The notes below the pieces were generated by a model that did no database searches, was not told the DNA's origin, and saw only the letters and a program-made list of their open reading frames with translations. DNA of 64,000 nt, from NCBI RefSeq assembly GCF_021130785.1, contig NC_060214.1, positions 42,453,001-42,517,000 of the forward strand, written 5' to 3'. Positions 1 through 10,861 of this stretch are shown here, piece after piece. The position numbers and the translations under genes were made by a program. The DNA comes from Homalodisca vitripennis (taxonomy: Eukaryota > Arthropoda > Insecta > Hemiptera > Cicadellidae). How positions within the stretch are numbered: the first letter of the stretch is position 1; each line of letters starts with the position of its first letter.

Positions 1-3000
1 AATCACATTGTTAAGTATGAGTAATTATTTTAATTCAAATTCATTACTTAATATTTCGACATCACCTAATGAATTTAACTAAATTACATAAAAAAAAACA
101 ATATTTATAAAATTTTTATTATTTGCAAAGTATGATTCCAAAGAAAACCAAATACCTTACATACATAAGAACCGAATATTACTATGTATTAACTACTTTT
201 ATCAAAAATTAATTATAGTATGATTTATTTTATCCTTAAGCAACAGGAAATATAAACGTACTCAAACTCTGAGATTTTTTTTTATTGACAAGGATACTTT
301 CGAAATATACAACACCAATTCATAACCTAAATAACTTTTATAAAGAATAGAATTTGGTACAGCGAATTGCATCGGGAGAAAATGCAAATGCCAGAATAAT
401 TCACAAAAAGAATTAATAAGTGTCCTTGTTATTTGAATGGCTACACTAATGGCATTACCGTGACCCTTATATATTAACAGTAGTTGAATCTCTGCTACAA
501 ACCTAAGTATACGTAAGTGTCCCTTGAAGCTAGTGGAGTGATAAGATTTCAATTTATTCTATAAAGTAAATTATATCTTTCCGTTTGAGACATAAATCAG
601 ATATTGGACTAAAATTGTAGATTTCTGAATCAATTGTTTTTTAAGATACTCCAAACTAAAACGATGTAGTAGGTGTTCATAGTTGAGTTACAGATAAGAT
701 AGTTTTATAGGTCAATTAAATAAAAATTTTCAATTTAAGCTTTCCATCGGGGAATATTTTAAACTGCCCTAATTATGATTAGGATACTAAAATCAGTTTA
801 TTAAAGCATTATTTCTTCGTTTAGGGGTTAAAGGAAAGTTCCAAACGGAAGGGCCTTGATTCCCATTCTTTGGAGGACAAATACAAATCTTTCAATAGGT
901 TTGAACGGTTTTCCTTGAAGAATGTATACATTATAAAAACAAACTGCTACTTGTATTAAAAATTCCACTAAAATATCATAAACATTGTAGTACCAACCTG
1001 TTTAATATATAAAATAAATTCACTACTGTACACATAAAGATACCCTGCCACAAATATGTAAAACATGATTAATTCCAACCACGTATTATTTCAATACCAA
1101 CGTAATATTCTGCAATGGCCGAGACGCAATATGAATCAGATGGGACAAACACATTAGTACGAGTCTTACAAAGTAAAGTTTGTCCCTTGTGTTTACCAGA
1201 ACGCAATTTTCTCTCCACGCTCCGAACATGAATAATACATAGAAACACAGAGAGTGTATGAGTCCGTGTCGAGGCCTGGAGCTTTGTATCCAAATCTACC
1301 TTTTTTAACTTAGTTACTATCGTTGTGTACTGTATGTCATGATTTAATATATTTAATTAATTTCTAAATAATTATATTAAAAATAGATTAAAAAATTTAC
1401 TAATATTTTTACAATTCCTATTAATTATCATATAATCGAAATAAGTACTCGTAGTAATGTTCATATTTCGACACACGGAGAGTGCACGTATCCATCTCCA
1501 GACAGGACTTTTATCTGGAAATCAATCGTTTAAGTTCTTAGACTAACATAAAAACTGTATTTAATAATTTATAACAGTGTATTAGTGCTTAGATTCCAGC
1601 ATTATTAATATTAATATTTTTGAGAGTTTATGTAATATATCATATAATATAAGTAAGTTAAAATTTTATTTTATTACTAAACGGAGAGTATTAATATCCA
1701 TTAGTAGAATATACATTTATAAAAAAAAAATTATTTAAAATTGAAAGCTAAGCAAGATAAAGTGGGTAGGCTTGGAATCAGTTAGACGGACCAGCGATCA
1801 GCGATAAGATAAATAATAAGCGACAAGAAACTCGGAATATAAGAAGATAGGTCTCGATTTTTTCGTTGAGGGATACGCAATGTATGGTAGGTCTTAGGAG
1901 TAAGGTAGGGTCTTAGTGGACATAAATTACGACTGAGTCCAGTGGTTGTGGACGACCAGTCTGCAATAGTTATATATAACCTAGTATTTAGATGTGAACA
2001 CGAATAACGCATTTAACAACTTTTTAAGTCATTTAGGGCTGGTAGGTTTCTATAGGGCAGGACGTACAGTTTTTGGGTGGTAGTGTTTAGGGAAAGAGCA
2101 CATATTTCATCTCAACAGTCAGGAAAGCTCTTGCTAAGCATTAACGATTAAGTGGGGTCTTAAAAAAAATCACATGCTAGCGGTGGCGATGATGAGTTGC
2201 GTCAACGGGCAATTGCTTCGGCTTGCTGTCGGGGCCAAGTTCGAATTCTGAGCTACTTCCTCACAGACAGCTCTGCTGGAGATGAGCTATACAGTTTTTA
2301 CAACCTGTGCATGGCAACACGTGAAATTTAAAATTCCAGTAAGAAAGTCTGCAGACCCATGCAACTGATTTCATCTGTCTGCAGATAGTTCTCTTGGTAC
2401 TCGAGGAAAGATGGAATTGGACGCAAATTATGCAAGCCACCATTTGCTATTACTTTCTTAGCACTAAAAAAGCGATACCATTTTAAAATTTTCTCAGAAA
2501 CAATTACTTGAGAATTATCTTGATAATAACTATCTTTAAAATCGTATTTTAAAACTGTTCATTAATTATGAGATAGAGAATTAGTGTATTATATTTCTGT
2601 TCATTTGTGCTAAATTTTTTAAGTTTACCTGTAATATAAATTGTATTTTTGTAAACGAAATTGCTTCATAGAATGTTAAAAATTTCCAAGATTATAGAGA
2701 GGTCAATGTTAGTTATAAGCAGTCACAATGGCAAATGTGTTAGGTAAGGAAATAGAGACGAGTATTCAGGGAAACATAAGGGCGGTCTCACAGTAGCCCT
2801 TAAGTGTCAGGGTATGTGTACATAACGTTTATAGTGTTTAGTGTTTATAGTGTGTCTCAGCTATACAATTCCTAGCAGAACTTTTGACCATCACCTTCAT
2901 TATGTATTGATATTTATCATATACCTTTTGTAAAGTCATATGTAACTTTTAATATTTTTATTTAAATTCATAAATTCCTTTCCCATAAATATATATTGGA

Positions 3001-3200
3001 ATTTATGTTGATATAAAATTAGATTTTAACACTTTTTATTAGAACTATATAAATTTTAAACACTAATATTCATTGATTATAAAATATTCTTTAACTTATT
3101 TCGATAACCATTACGGAGGCCTATTTAATATACATGTAACTGTCACTGGAAAGGTAACTATAATTACATTTTCTTCGTGATAAAAGTTTAATATAGTGGC
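1..3200. other. AT-rich DNA, no gene recognised
   Basis: I recognise no coding region, RNA gene or mobile-element end here. Open frames are short (under 100 codons), lack known motifs and sit in AT-rich sequence where such frames are expected by chance. A patch at about 1750-2450 is less AT-rich than its surroundings, but neither strand gives a recognisable protein. It could be an old repeat or non-coding exon; nothing in the sequence decides this. Confidence 0.5.
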
Positions 3201-3201
3201 A

Positions 3202-3278
3202 ATGATATATATATATATTTTATGTATATATATATATATATTTTATGTATATAAATTCATATATATATATATATATTA
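3202..3278. repeat. TA microsatellite, interrupted
   Basis: Runs of TA dinucleotides are broken by two TTTTATG interruptions. This is the first of several TA tracts in the window. Confidence 0.9.
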
Positions 3279-3433
3279 GCCAATGCAATAGCCAATTGTT
3301 ACCTCAATAAACAATGAATCACGAATATTACATGTTTCGGCGTAAATGAACAAGGAACTCTCACTTGGAGGGGGGGGTGGGGTGTACTACCACTACACCA
3401 CAGAGCCCTTTATCTTTATGATTCAAATTTTTT

Positions 3434-3446
3434 ACATATATATATT

Positions 3447-3504
<58 letters not shown>
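3434..3504. repeat. TA microsatellite
   Basis: Nearly pure TA dinucleotide tract with a few extra T residues. An open frame across it on the minus strand encodes only alternating Tyr and Ile and is not a gene. Confidence 0.9.
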
Positions 3505-3509
<5 letters not shown>

Positions 3510-3662
3510 CTTTATTTAAAAAAATGCTTGGAGTATTACAAATTTTTTGACAACACTGAAATGATGCCACCAACTTTGAAAATGCTTAGGTTATACTGAA
3601 ATTAAATTAAATGTTAATACCTAGTATTAGCATTTACTAATACAATTAAATACTAGTATTAG

Positions 3663-3664
<2 letters not shown>

Positions 3665-3711
<47 letters not shown>

Positions 3712-3713
3712 TG
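3665..3713. repeat. TA microsatellite
   Basis: Pure TA tract that runs directly into the GGTCC-rich repeat to its right. The same pairing of a TA tract with a GGTCC-type repeat is seen again near 28.3 kb. Confidence 0.9.
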
Positions 3714-4020
3714 TTTGGAACCTCAGCACTTGCTGGTCCAGGAGCGTAAATCTTGCGTACCTTGTTGGTCATCGCGCCTCATGCTGGTCCGGGCCTTGAA
3801 CGTGTTGGTCCGGACCCGCAAGTTACGAGGCTCTGTATGGAGCGTGTAACATCCTGGACCAAGAAGTGCTGCTTGCCTGTAAAGTTCATTTGATTGTACA
3901 GTAGCTCGCCTAGCGTGAGTATAACGAACTAAATACTCGAATGAGGGGAAATCCCCCACCATTCTCGGACCAAGATTTGCCGGGTTTCTGTACAAGGCAT
4001 ACTGTCGAACATTGAATAAA
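3714..4020. repeat. GGTCC-motif dispersed repeat, copy 1
   Basis: This GC-richer block contains the motif TGxTGGTCC or its complement several times (near 3733, 3762, 3784, 3804, 3853 and 3967). The left edge, reading GGAACCTCAGCACTTGCTGGTCC beside a TA tract, resembles the reverse complement of 28300-28370, which carries GGCACTTCATGGTCC beside another TA tract. I infer a dispersed repeat family with degenerate internal units. The 90-codon minus-strand frame across it has no recognisable domain and is probably incidental. Confidence 0.45.
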
Positions 4021-4220
4021 GTGCTTTTTCAAATCAAATGAAATCAGTATTTATTGCCTTTTAACAGCGCATACAATATTGTATAGAAGCAGTCTGTATT
4101 AGCCAATGTATTAGCCTATCTACTCATTCACACACAATTATAGATACAAAAAGTTCCTCATCCAGACAAACATGCAATGGCTAATCGGATCCTGTTAAAA
4201 CGTGTTTCCATTTTAATTGT

Positions 4221-5405
4221 CTATGTACGGGCGGCTTTCCATGAACTCACATACCGTGTCAAAAGCACCTGACACCAATAGGCATTGAAGAGGAGATTTA
4301 AATTTGTTGGTACTGCCAATGTTTTAAGATCCTCAGAGAGCCTATTAATCAACCTAACACCAGCCTGCGATGGCAAATTATGAGACGCCACCGTTCGATG
4401 TGGTTGACTGCAATAGTTGTCCCTGCCTCTTGTCTCATACTGGTGAATGTTCCTTCCCTGAGCCAATGTGCTCTTTGATTTACAGAACACAGCCACCTTG
4501 AAGATGTAGAGGCAGGGCAAGGTCAGTAAACCAAGGTCCCTGAAGGCATCCCTGCACGACTCTCTTCTCTTTAATTTTGAAATGATTCGTACACAGTTTG
4601 TTGTTTGCACAGCTACCCCAGAGTCTTACTCCATATGCAAGGTGCGGATAAACAAGGGCAAAATAAGCCATTCTCAGAATGTCGTGAGAACAGTGTTTTG
4701 CCAGATTCCGCAAAGCATACAAACCTGAAGTTACTCTGGAACAAACACTTTCAACATGATTGTCCCAGGTCAGACCTCGATCTAGGTACATCCCTAGGAA
4801 TTTGATGGAGTCAGATTCCTCTAAGAGTTTGTCATCTACCAGGACAGCAGGTAAAAAGCACTGGCCCATGGATCGATCCATGAGGGACGCCATTTGCCAT
4901 TTTCAATTTTCCTGACATGGCATTTGAGATCTGCACGCACTGGTCTCTATCCTTATGTAGGACGAGATCCACCTGTGTGGTAGACCCCGTATTCTTCATG
5001 TCGCTAACTGATGCATCAGTGTCAAAAGCCTTAGAAAGATCGAGAAATATGCTGAGCACCTTATCCCCGTCTCTCAAAACCATCGACAACAATATCCACA
5101 AGACTTGAAACCGCATCAATTGTTGATTTGTTTTTATGGAAGCTGAATTTTTCAGGACACAGTATGTCAAATCTTTCCAGAAAACTTTGTGGTTCATTCA
5201 AAAATGCATTTTCAAAGATTTTGCTGAAAATTGGCAAGATTGCGATTGGGCAGTAATGTTTGGTTTGATGAGGATCTTGTCTCTTAAAAGTCGGGACAAT
5301 TTTTGCTGTTTTCAAATCATCCAGGTAAACTCCAGATAGAAATGAGGAGTTTACCACTTTTTTAGTGGACTCAAGATACGCTTGGAGCATTTTTTGACTA
5401 GCCAC
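4221..5405 (-). pseudogene. LINE ORF2 reverse transcriptase domain, frameshifted and internally deleted
   Basis: Three overlapping frames together give an RT. The frame at 5061-5405 holds the early RT region, with the FSKIFE and KNKSTIDAVSS blocks. The frame at 4832-5197 holds motif A (LDLSKAFDT, about 5018-5044) and motif B (GVPHGSIHGPVLF, about 4853-4891). The frames at 4480-4893 and 4221-4610 hold the thumb and C-terminal region (IKFLGMYLDRGLTWDNHV, then ALRNLAKHCS, PHLAYGVRLWGS and GVRLINRLSED). Between motif B and IKFLG, a typical LINE RT has about 100 residues including the F/YADD catalytic motif C. Here the gap is nearly nil, so an internal deletion removed it. The plus-strand open frames over this interval are shadows. 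The RT is dead. Confidence 0.88.
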
Positions 5406-5903
5406 ATGGACATACCACTGTTGTTACAAGATTTCTTTTAATTTATTTTTTGCACAATACCAGCCATCTCAGCCTTATCGACAAGGGTCAAGATCATAGA
5501 CGATACCGGTTCTCTACCAAGGTTGCGGGAGAGGGTTTCAGTGAAGCACTCATCACACGAACCAACTGAGGCAAAATACTAGTTAAATTTGTCAGCAATT
5601 TTTTGAGGATCATCTATAAGTTGGTTTCCAACGAGCAGTAAACATTGTTTTGATTTTTGTATTGGATGTTTACGGATTAATTTTCCATGCTGTTTTTGAA
5701 AAGTTCTCGGTATTCTTTAATAGTTTGTTTAGTTCATAGGCTTTAGCAGCTTTAGCAGCGTTTATAACTTTCTTATATATTCTTCTATAATTTTTGAAAA
5801 ATCTTTGAAAATTTTAGTTGTTTGTATTAATAAAAATTGAGTGATAAAATTTGAGTTTTTCACGAGATGTGAGAATACCTTGTGTAACCCAAGTATTCTT
5901 ATG

Positions 5904-6770
5904 TCACTTACTGCGTACTTCAAATTTTCTGTAAGGACATGAAATATTTAAATAATAGAGAAAGCGTTCATTAAAAGCAGTGTAAACTTTATTTGGACAC
6001 TGAATGTTATTTAAAAATTTCCAACTTTCTCGCTTAAGGTGATAAATTAACTCGTTAATATTTTGAGGGTTTAGAGCTCTTTGGACCGTATTCTCTGCAA
6101 GCCTAGTCACCGGATCAAGTCCATTAATCAATCTCCTGAGCGAAGTGATCAGAGATGGCAGGATTGAACACGACAACGTCAACTTTCGGGATGTTGGTGA
6201 TAACGTTGTCGATGGTTGTACTCGTGTTGGAGAGTTCACTGACCAATTTAGACCAAAAGCTTGAAGAATATCACGCAGCCGCCGAGTGTGGGGGTCGGGG
6301 TGGTCCAGTGCGTTTATATTTAAATCGCCAATTAAGAGAGTTAGTTGATTGTTTGAAAACAAAAATTGGTTAGTAGGCTCTCTGGTTTTCCAAAAAAGGA
6401 TGAAATAAAACTTCGGTTGTTGTTTGGACGGTATATTTCAACAATATTAACTTTTTCGGATGAATTTAAATTTATATTATTACCAGCAGCCTCAAAATCA
6501 AATTCTAGAGTATGAATTACTTATTTTTTTTTCAAATTTCAAGGGGATTTTTACAAAGATTGCCACACCACCTCCCTTAAAATTGGAACGAAGGAAATTA
6601 TGTGCCAATTCATAATTTTGCATTTTTTAAAATGCTGATCGGTTGTAAAACAGTGTTCCGATATTACAATAATATCAGGTTTTCGCTCATCGCACGTGAG
6701 GTCCAACTCTTCTAACTTATTGGTAGCGGATTGAGCATTTAGGTTAATAATTTTGAATTTCGAAATTTTA
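5904..6770 (-). pseudogene. LINE ORF2 endonuclease (EEP/APE-type) domain, broken
   Basis: Reading leftward from about 6770, one frame gives LNAQSATNKLEELDLTCDE followed by PDIIVISEH, the start of an apurinic-type endonuclease with the Asn and Glu metal-site blocks. The 5904-6362 frame then gives LTLLIGDLNINALD, the GDxN block near the domain end. Stops and frameshifts separate the two parts at about 6370-6560. The domain nicks target DNA to prime reverse transcription in this retrotransposon class. It lies directly upstream of the RT and downstream of ORF1, the usual order. The linker at 5405-5900 carries no recognisable motif. Confidence 0.75.
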
Positions 6771-7089
6771 TGAAAATTTTTAGTGGTTTCTGAAAACGTG
6801 TTCTGAATAAATAACGGGACCTGATACCCCTCTCTCGTTTTACATTCGTCATAGGCTCTTCGTTTTTTTTGACAGGAAAGCGTAATATTGTTTTCGTCAG
6901 GTTTTACAGGCGAAGTAGCTTTGATGAAGTGTCATGCTGCATGAGACGGTTCTGAGCAGGACTGGCGAGCGACTCACAGGTATCAGCAGCAGCAGGTGAG
7001 GCAGCGGGCACTAGGCAGTGTTAGAGACAACTCAGGTGCAGCAGGCGGTCCGACAGCAGAAACCAAGCCCTCCACTATCATTTCGACCA

Positions 7090-8452
7090 GCAGCTCTTTA
7101 CCCGGCAATTGCAGATGCATGTCATCCGTGTGAACCGTTTCTTCCGATATCATTGATAACGAGGAGCTTGAGGTTTGAGTGTCTCACGCATAGCTCCTCT
7201 ATGTAGTAGTTGGCGAGAATGGTCCGTTGGTTCACAGGATAGCTAACGAGCAGATTGTGAAGATCATTGCCAAGATGACATCGGCCGAACTCAGTCGAAC
7301 GGTGACTCTTTCTTCCAGGCGATTATAGATGTTGTGTGACTCACCGGCAGCGATGTCGTTGGTTCTGGCGAGCAGGATGAAGCAGCTAGAGGGAGGCGAG
7401 GGGCTGCTGGACGTTACATTCAGGAGTTTGGCCCCAGGCTTACATATGCCAGTCACTTTGGCAGCCGATGAGACGCGGCTCTGCACAATGCGGGCCAGGA
7501 AACGGGTATTACTGTCACCCTCAATCACAACATTCCTGAAGGAAAGCAACTCTCTTTTAATTTTGCCTTTCAATTTTGGCCTTCTATCAGGAGAAGACTT
7601 TGGAGGAGGGTGTTGGCCGGATGGTTTACTATTGTTGCAGGTTATTGTACGAGGATATTTTTGTTGAGCTGCATTAGTGGTTGCGATGGTTTTGAGAATG
7701 GGTGGTTTTTCGTTTGTTTTTTGTAGAGGTTCAAATCTATTGCTGGTCGTAATAGGAACATATTTTTTTATTTTAACAGACAATCCAATCACCCGTCGCC
7801 TGAGAGTAGCCACAGGAACACACCTGGACCTCCCTCTCGGCCCGTAGACATTCAATCTCTGCCTCGAGTACCTGAATAGTTGTCCTCAGATTGGTGACGA
7901 GGTCGCGAGTCTCGGAGCACTGTGAGACCTGACAGCAGGTGGTCACCGGTGGCTCGCACTGAACAGCGCAGTCTCTTACAGAAGCTCCCGCTGATACTCC
8001 GGAAAGCGAAGATCTCGCAACAAAAATGTCATTTGTATGCCGAAGAAGCCTTGTGTCCGATTCAATGGAATGATTGACAACCCTCATCAGATCGACATTG
8101 AGCTGCCTTATCTGCTCCTTTAATCTGCAGTTTTTTTGACGCAAGTTCGTCAGCATCAGAGGCTCCCGACGAGGCGACAGGCGTAGGCACTTCGAGTGAG
8201 TTTGTAGTAGCGAGCAGGTCAGGTTTTGTTGCAGCGACAGGGGTCGGTTTCTCTCCCGTAGACGCATGGAACGCAGTAGTCTCGCCCGCCGGTGAACTGA
8301 TCGATGTGGAGGATCTGGATGGAGTGGCGCTCAGCGCAGGGTCCGGGGCCAGGCGTGGAGCAGGCAGGCGGCGAGTCAGATGCAGGCGGAGTAGGTGAAG
8401 CAGCGTCGGTCGCAGACCGAGTCCTGGACAGCGGTGACAAAAGCGAACGCAT
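7090..8452 (-). pseudogene. LINE ORF1 with coiled coils and SGNH/GDSL-like esterase, frameshifted
   Basis: ORF1 is spread over three frames. It starts at the ATG ending at 8452 with a Ser/Pro/Ala-rich segment, then shifts to the frame at 7773-8267. That frame has two heptad-rich stretches, around LRQKNCRLKEQIRQL and LRTTIQVLEAEIECLRAE, which I read as coiled coils. It next shifts to the frame at 7232-7855, which carries the SGNH blocks: the nucleophile motif in VVIEGDSNTR and the Asn block in LLARTNDIAAGE. A further shift gives MHLQLPGKELL at about 7100, which fits the catalytic His block. SGNH esterases in ORF1 are known in CR1-group LINEs; their role in the RNP is not settled. The plus-strand frame at 7329-7667 is a shadow. 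Confidence 0.8.
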
Positions 8453-8754
8453 GGTGACTGGGTGTTCGCCGCTGTGTTTTTTTTATTGCAAACAGTCAGT
8501 CCGTTATATTTGGATCAGTTTTTTTAATCGATGCGCTGCAAATTTTTTCCGAGACATCGCCAGAATACAGGGTTTCCCGGTTTTTGTTTTTTCTATTGTA
8601 AATTGCATATTTTTGTCAATAATAAATTAATGAATAAATACATAAATAGATAACATGAAAAGTCACGATTATTAAAAGAATCTAAGTAATAAATGTATAA
8701 GAAATAAAACTTATTAGATTAACAATAAAAACAGTTTCTCTACAGCAAAAAGGT

Positions 8755-8830
8755 GCTTCTGTCGTGGGAATCGAACCAATGTGTACTGAGATGCTGTGCC
8801 GTGACCCCTAATGTTGCTGCCACGCAGGTA
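8755..8830 (-). repeat. tRNA-like SINE head, candidate
   Basis: Read on the minus strand, this stretch contains TGGTTCGATTCCCAC (8763-8778), a close match to a tRNA T-arm and pol III B box. About 40 bases upstream on the same strand is GCGTGGCAGCAACA, a plausible weak A box. The intervening sequence does not fold as a proper tRNA by eye. I therefore read it as a tRNA-derived SINE or degraded tRNA rather than a functional tRNA gene. I could not define its ends. Confidence 0.4.
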
Positions 8831-9780
8831 GACAAGATGTGGTAGTTACTTCTTGTTCATACGGCTCGTCGCTCTGTGGTTGTGTCAAAAATGGAGTTGC
8901 ACAGTTTTATTGCAAGTCTAACCTTGCTATTTTTGCGACTAGGTTTAGGGCTAAAACTTACAGATAAATAAACTATCCAACTCACTGTAAGGCGTTATTT
9001 ATCGGTAACTTAAAAGTGTTCTTCAGTGACTAATTCTAACAAAACTGTGACGTAAAACCTTGCAAAATTTCGTCTATGCCAGTGCCGCGCTCGTGTGTAC
9101 TTCCTTGACAGTATACTTTGATTATCGGTAGGATATTAATACGTACAGATTCGAAGACACTAATGTTTCATTTTATAGAGCCTAAAAGTTAGTTTTGCTT
9201 TCAAAAATTATTTTTCAAAGTTTGTTATTTCACTTTTCACTCTTCATGTATCTAAAACGAGTTCAGGTACATTAAATCAGGTATGGTGATCGTCTGATTT
9301 TAATTTCTAACATTAACTCTATTCGCAACAATTTGAGTGCGGAATTACTAAATATATACCTGAAAACTTATTTTATTTCAGTTTCCTTATTCTATACACC
9401 TATTGTTATATTCATACATGTATTTCTTATATATGTTACAACCTTTTATCATAATATGTACATGTTAAAAATTTTATTTCTGATGATAAATAGGCAGTTT
9501 ATTAACCATATGAAATACCTTGGATAATTACCGGTTTCTCAGATCAATCTAGACCAGAAATTAGATGAGCTACCGTTTGTAAAGACAACCTTTCGACACT
9601 GCGTTGAAAACCCAATATCAAATGGTCCTGACGTTTTAACAAAAAAATTAGTTCCTCAAAAATTTAGGTAATTACTGTAATAAAATCAATTACTCGAAAA
9701 ATTGAAATATGTGGGGAAATATTTCAAAAACCATGGATATAAACAAAGATAAAGAAAGGATTCCAATTAATTGATCATTT
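8831..9780. other. No gene recognised
   Basis: The interval between the SINE-like head and the next LINE fragment has no recognisable coding or repeat motif. Sequence from about 9540 may belong to the linker upstream of the LINE fragment that follows, but the translated similarity is too weak to assign. Confidence 0.4.
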
Positions 9781-9789
9781 CAATCAAGG

Positions 9790-10141
9790 GTCAACGAAAG
9801 GTTAAAACTCTACGATGTAAAAGATGAAGCAGATTTATTCCAGAAATATTACGCGAACGTCGGGGACCGCCTAGCCCAGTTTTTCCTGTAACCTGGGTCG
9901 TCACGAAAGATACTGAGTACCTGGTGGACGCTTACTTCCGGATAGAATCTATAACGGGCCCCGAACTCCAGCACGTATTCACGGATATGAAGGGCGGCTC
10001 GGCTCCCGGTAGTGATAACATTCTATCTTAATTCCTTCAAATTTATTTGGCCTATTTAATTTTTCCCTTGCTTCATATAATAAATCAGAATGAGGGCATT
10101 TTCCCAATCACTTTCAAACTTGGAAAAGTAATCCCGTTTTA
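9790..10141 (+). pseudogene. LINE ORF2 fragment (start of RT domain), left part, interrupted by a Helitron
   Basis: On the plus strand, LFQKYYANVGDRLAQFFL is followed, after a stop and frameshift near 9892, by LQHVFTDMKGGSAPGSDNI and then FKLGKVIPF. These are the FNxYFxxVG, KxxSAPGxDxI and KxAxVIPxFK blocks that open the RT domain of CR1/Jockey-type LINEs. There is a further stop just after NILS (10028-10030). The frame breaks off at 10141, where a Helitron begins, and resumes at 10862. It is a separate, opposite-strand copy from the LINE at 4-8.6 kb. Confidence 0.75.
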
Positions 10142-10861
10142 TCTATATATATAAAAATGAAACTGTTCGTGTGTAACAGCATCACTCACAAACGGCTGGA
10201 CGGATTCGCCCAATTTTTTTTTTAATTTGTTCGTCTTGATCTGTAGAAGGTTATAGGATACTTTTTATCCCTTTCCCGATTCAGGATTCCGCCCCACTGG
10301 TTACAGAAATACCCGTAAGAAATGCATTGCAGCAAACATATGTTATTAAGTGAAAGAGTCTTTTCAAATTTTTAATCAGCTGTTCTTTGTAAACATATAT
10401 AATGCGACAAAAAATTTTTGTTATTTTTGACAGTAACTAAGTAAACATAAATATTTTTGACGTTTCTATGTAAACAAACATTTTTTGACATTTACAACGT
10501 GTCACAAATGTCAAATTTTTGATAAACGTGATTTGATATCTTTTTTACAATTTCCAAGAACAGTGTTATTTTCCATCAGTAAAAGGTTTTAAAAAATAGG
10601 CAAGTATTTTTGTTTTCTCATGTAAATATTCTTTGAAGAATGTTTTTCTCAACAATTTTTTTTACAGAATTCCTTTGAGCAGTTTTTTGACGAATTTTAT
10701 TGGAAAATAACATAATGCCGCCAAGAAAAAAAAGTGCTTTAAGCCGTCACAGCGCACGTGCGATAGCAACAAAACGAATTCGTAATAATCAAAGCAACGA
10801 CCAGCGCGCAAAGGTAAACGAATTGAATCGTAAAGCGTGCAAAGCCGCGGGAAACAGCTAG
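10142..10861 (+). mobile_element. Non-autonomous Helitron, 720 bp, complete ends
   Basis: The element begins TCTATATATATAAAAATGAA, the characteristic insect Helitron 5' end (TC start). It ends in GCCGCGGGAAACAGCTAG, which has the CTAG 3' terminus. The flanks are A on the left (10141) and T on the right (10862), the expected AT target without duplication. The inside has no rolling-circle replicase or helicase domain, only a short plus-strand ORF (10715-10861) at the 3' end. A middle part (about 10400-10510) repeats TTTTTGAC-type segments. The element would depend on an autonomous partner for replication. It lies inside a LINE RT fragment, so it inserted after that LINE. Confidence 0.9.
10715..10861 (+). 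CDS. 48-residue basic peptide, likely N-terminal stub of a Helitron Rep/helicase
   Basis: The ATG at 10715 opens MPPRKKSALSRHSARAI, and the frame runs 48 codons to TAG at 10859-10861. The sequence is rich in Arg, Lys, Ser and Asn. It resembles the basic start (MPxRKRxxxxRRxxxA) common in animal Helitron Rep-helicase proteins, by recollection of the family rather than by search. The stop codon is formed by the CTAG that ends the element. I infer a remnant of the parent coding region fused to the 3' end by internal deletion. There is no evidence that it is translated. The minus-strand frame at 10662-10904 is a shadow. Confidence 0.45.
   Translation: MPPRKKSALSRHSARAIATKRIRNNQSNDQRAKVNELNRKACKAAGNS

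Larger units (their letters stand above)
4028..8600 (-). mobile_element. CR1/L2-like non-LTR retrotransposon (LINE), nearly full length, inactive
   Basis: The whole LINE can be followed on the minus strand. Starting from the right it has a 5' leader with the first ATG at about 8452, then ORF1 with coiled coils and an SGNH esterase, an ORF2 with an apurinic-type endonuclease and reverse transcriptase, and a 3' end near 4028. The 3' end reads as a short ATTTG-like repeat tail on the minus strand. An SGNH esterase ORF1 followed by endonuclease and RT is known for CR1/L2-group LINEs. Every ORF carries frameshifts, and the RT lacks its catalytic motif C region, so this copy cannot move by itself. 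The outer limits are approximate because I found no clear target-site duplication. Confidence 0.85.

Noticed and set aside
3361..3573. Minus-strand open frame rich in Tyr and Ile
   Set aside because: Translation of a TA microsatellite.
4605..5339. Plus-strand open frames of 63-67 codons
   Set aside because: They lie opposite the LINE reverse transcriptase and are shadows of it.
7018..7667. Plus-strand open frames of 62 and 112 codons
   Set aside because: Shadows of the LINE ORF1 on the minus strand, where the SGNH blocks are readable.
9333..9527. Hydrophobic plus-strand frame resembling a mitochondrial insertion
   Set aside because: It is simply AT-rich; no block of a mitochondrial protein could be recognised.
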